A stretch of 64,000 bases of DNA from Gymnogyps californianus. Its lineage: Eukaryota; Chordata; Aves; Accipitriformes; Cathartidae. Numbering within the stretch: position 1 is the first letter of the stretch; every line of letters starts with the position of its first letter. The notes under the pieces are model-generated. The model saw nothing but the letters and a program-made list of their open reading frames with translations, was not told where the DNA came from and made no database searches. A program made the translations under genes and the position numbers. The stretch is from assembly GCF_018139145.2 (NCBI RefSeq), contig NC_059477.1:18959522-19023521 (forward strand), read 5' to 3'. This document shows, one piece after another, positions 62,161-64,000 of the stretch.

Positions 62161-63735
62161 TTTTGTCATCACTTCTTTATTAGTTTCTATCTAGGTTTTT
62201 TTAGAGTTGTGATAAGTAGAATTATGCAAAGAAATAAAATCAAATAATATTGTGAATCTACATTTACAGTGTTTGAGAGGCAACTCACTTATGCATTATT
62301 CCAGTTTTACCCCAAAATAACTTGAAGGTCATGGATTTAACTGATAGCATGTACTGGTTCTGTGTTGTTCAGTGGAAGTATATCCCAGAACTTTTAACTG
62401 CTATCAAATGAGAACACAGCCATAACTAAATCAGCTTATATTTTTCACTTACATACAGTCAAAAGTTTGTGATTGCTACCACTAACACAGACTTTTTGAC
62501 TATGCTTGCTTCAAAATCAGATAATGCAAAATCAGATCTTCCAGACTTGGAGGGGAAATTATCCGGAAATTGAAGCTGAAGGAGAGCACAATATCCTGAT
62601 GGTTCAGGGATGCTTCCTCCTGCAAACTGACCGCTGACCTATAAGGGGTACCTGTAGGTTTCTATGTGAAAATGAAAGCTTTGCTTTTAACCTAGAAAGC
62701 CCTGTGCTGCCTGAGATCCAAATGTCTGAAAGACTGCTTCTCCTACCTTTGTGCTGGTATGATCAGCGAAAGCTCCTCTGTACAAAGGAGAATAGGCCTC
62801 AGTCTGAGCTGAGCATGACTTCTGAACCTTCATTTCTATGTCTCGTCTGAAACAGCTTGGTTCTGATGGGCTTCATAGGACAGGCAAAGCTCTTTTCTTC
62901 AGGATGAGCTCTTGATGCTGTTAGATGAACCGTTAGTTTAGTTGTCAGGAATTATCCTACTTTGGCAAGCTATGCTTAGAAATATTATTTGATGCAGGCT
63001 TTCTCTTGTTACAGTATGTAGATCATACGATTAATATTTACATTCACTTCAGTGAATTCCACTGTGCAAAGGTAATTATCACGGTGATCATTTTATGTTG
63101 CATTAAACTTCAGATGTATAAGAGTCCTCTGAAGGACCATATTGGTATGATGTGCGTGTACCTGGCCCTGGATGGGAGGAATTCCCTCTAGGCTCAGCCA
63201 AAGAGCTGGGTTGCTTTATGGTGGTGTTAGCCCTCTGCATCTCAGGGGTGCCTCTGCTTGTGTAGAAGGCTGAACCAGCCACGCCATGATGTGCCATGTA
63301 AGCTGGCATGGCCTCGCACCGGAGAAAAATATTATACTTGAACTACCTCCCAGCGCATCCACAAAAGCCTTTGCTTGTATGCTGCTCTCTGCCTAAAGAG
63401 CAGTACCTATCCTGTTGTACTAGACTGCTCACTCGGTGATTAGCGGTGACTTCCAAGATGTGCAGAGCGACCTGGGGATGGAGGTGCTCATCACTGTGCA
63501 GGCACAGGCTCCTGTAGAATCATCTGTTGGACTTAACAGTGACATTTGGGAGAGAAAGGCCTTTGAATGCAGGGCCTTCCTGCAGACAGATCTGCACATG
63601 GGAGTTTCTCACCACGGCATGCTGAGAGCATGGAATTTTTCACATCGGGTTCTTGTGGTTTCACACCACGAGGTATGAGCCTAACATGGTTCAGGAAAAA
63701 AGTCAGGATGGGAAACTGGTGGGTGGGTTTCATTA

Positions 63736-63880
63736 AATTAATTGGTGGTAAGACAGCCTTCTGCTCTGCAGCTCCCGCCATCTGGAACAGCCTTTCTTTA
63801 TCTCTCTACCTCATTGACTCTCAATCTGATTTCAAATCTCAGCTGAAAACATCTCTCTTCTCCTGTGCATTTTACCCTGT
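63736..63880 (+). mobile_element. L2/CR1-like LINE, C-terminal ORF2 remnant
   Basis: One frame (63744-63872) encodes a stretch with AFCSAAPAIWNSL followed about 12 residues later by DFKSQLKTSLFSCAF. The pair matches the conserved C-terminal signature of L2/CR1-clade LINE ORF2 proteins, 'AFSxAAPxLWNSLPxxLR...FKxxLKTxLFxxAF'. The spacing is right and the frame is intact over this part, but no reverse transcriptase motifs are visible upstream, so it is a 5'-truncated fossil. Because it preserves coding sense it is easier to recognise by translation than by nucleotide similarity. Confidence 0.7.
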
Positions 63881-64000
63881 AATTTTTCTTTCCTGTTATT
63901 ATTTCTTATTTCTCTCTAACGTGTTTTCAGATGGAGCGTAAGAGTTACCACACAACATTAAGTGACGCAGCACTGTTATTCTGATCTACATCAGGCCAAG
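63881..64000. other. Sequence downstream of the LINE remnant
   Basis: Pyrimidine-rich then unique sequence to the window edge. It may be LINE 3' UTR, but no tail repeat is visible before the window ends. Confidence 0.4.

Larger units (their letters stand above)
49435..63735. other. Non-coding DNA with scattered motifs and MITE relics, no gene seen
   Basis: Includes a stop-poor patch at 50749-51222 and another at 60798-61210, both with long overlapping frames on both strands and no recognisable product. An AAAC-type repeat lies at 53670, the nuclear-receptor-like site at 55662 and MITE-like relics at 56012 and 58622. AT-rich, repeat-free, homeodomain-motif-rich sequence lies at 61860-62160. 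Confidence 0.5.

Overview
This 64 kb window is non-coding DNA from a vertebrate nuclear genome. Bacterial-style annotation does not apply: there are no operons, no dense ORFs and no ribosome binding sites. All open frames are short (177 codons at most), overlap on both strands, and show no protein family I recognise apart from one retrotransposon remnant. The source is most likely a sauropsid, and most probably a bird. The evidence is AT-rich, CpG-poor sequence, CR1-type LINE 3' ends (clearest at 44130-44312, and at 6058, 22625 and 38462), an L2/CR1-like LINE protein remnant at 63744-63872, no mammalian Alu/B1/L1 signatures, and low overall transposon content. The species and locus cannot be named from the sequence alone.

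Layout. 1-17 kb is AT-rich DNA with two long G homopolymers (4237-4253, 8837-8852), an antisense CR1 piece (6058-6182), a 25-bp palindrome (5694-5718) and several homeodomain/POU/SOX-motif-rich stretches that look like developmental enhancers (9885-10010, 10765-10990, 14640-14700). 17-26 kb holds a T32 tract, a decayed palindromic MITE-like element (18688-18769), a CR1 3' end (22625-22778) and a 277-bp uninterrupted polypurine GAAA tract (25158-25434). 26-36 kb holds an imperfect 20-bp-stem hairpin (31620-31674) and a 133-bp direct duplication (33010-33142 and 33963-34095). At about 36 kb is the best candidate transcription unit: a CpG-rich patch with a TATA-like box 30 bp upstream of an initiator match and a consensus splice donor at 36315. 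38-46 kb holds an antisense CR1 piece, a GC-rich hAT-like non-autonomous transposon (42030-42507) and the clearest CR1 tail. 46-64 kb holds a C-tract/G-tract pair (49219-49434), a DR2-type nuclear-receptor site (55662-55675), further MITE-like relics (56012, 58622) and the LINE C-terminus.

Interpretation. The window is best read as part of a gene desert or a very long intron carrying candidate cis-regulatory elements and ancient, decayed repeats. No protein-coding gene can be supported. The repeat assignments rest on remembered consensus patterns and were not run through a repeat masker.
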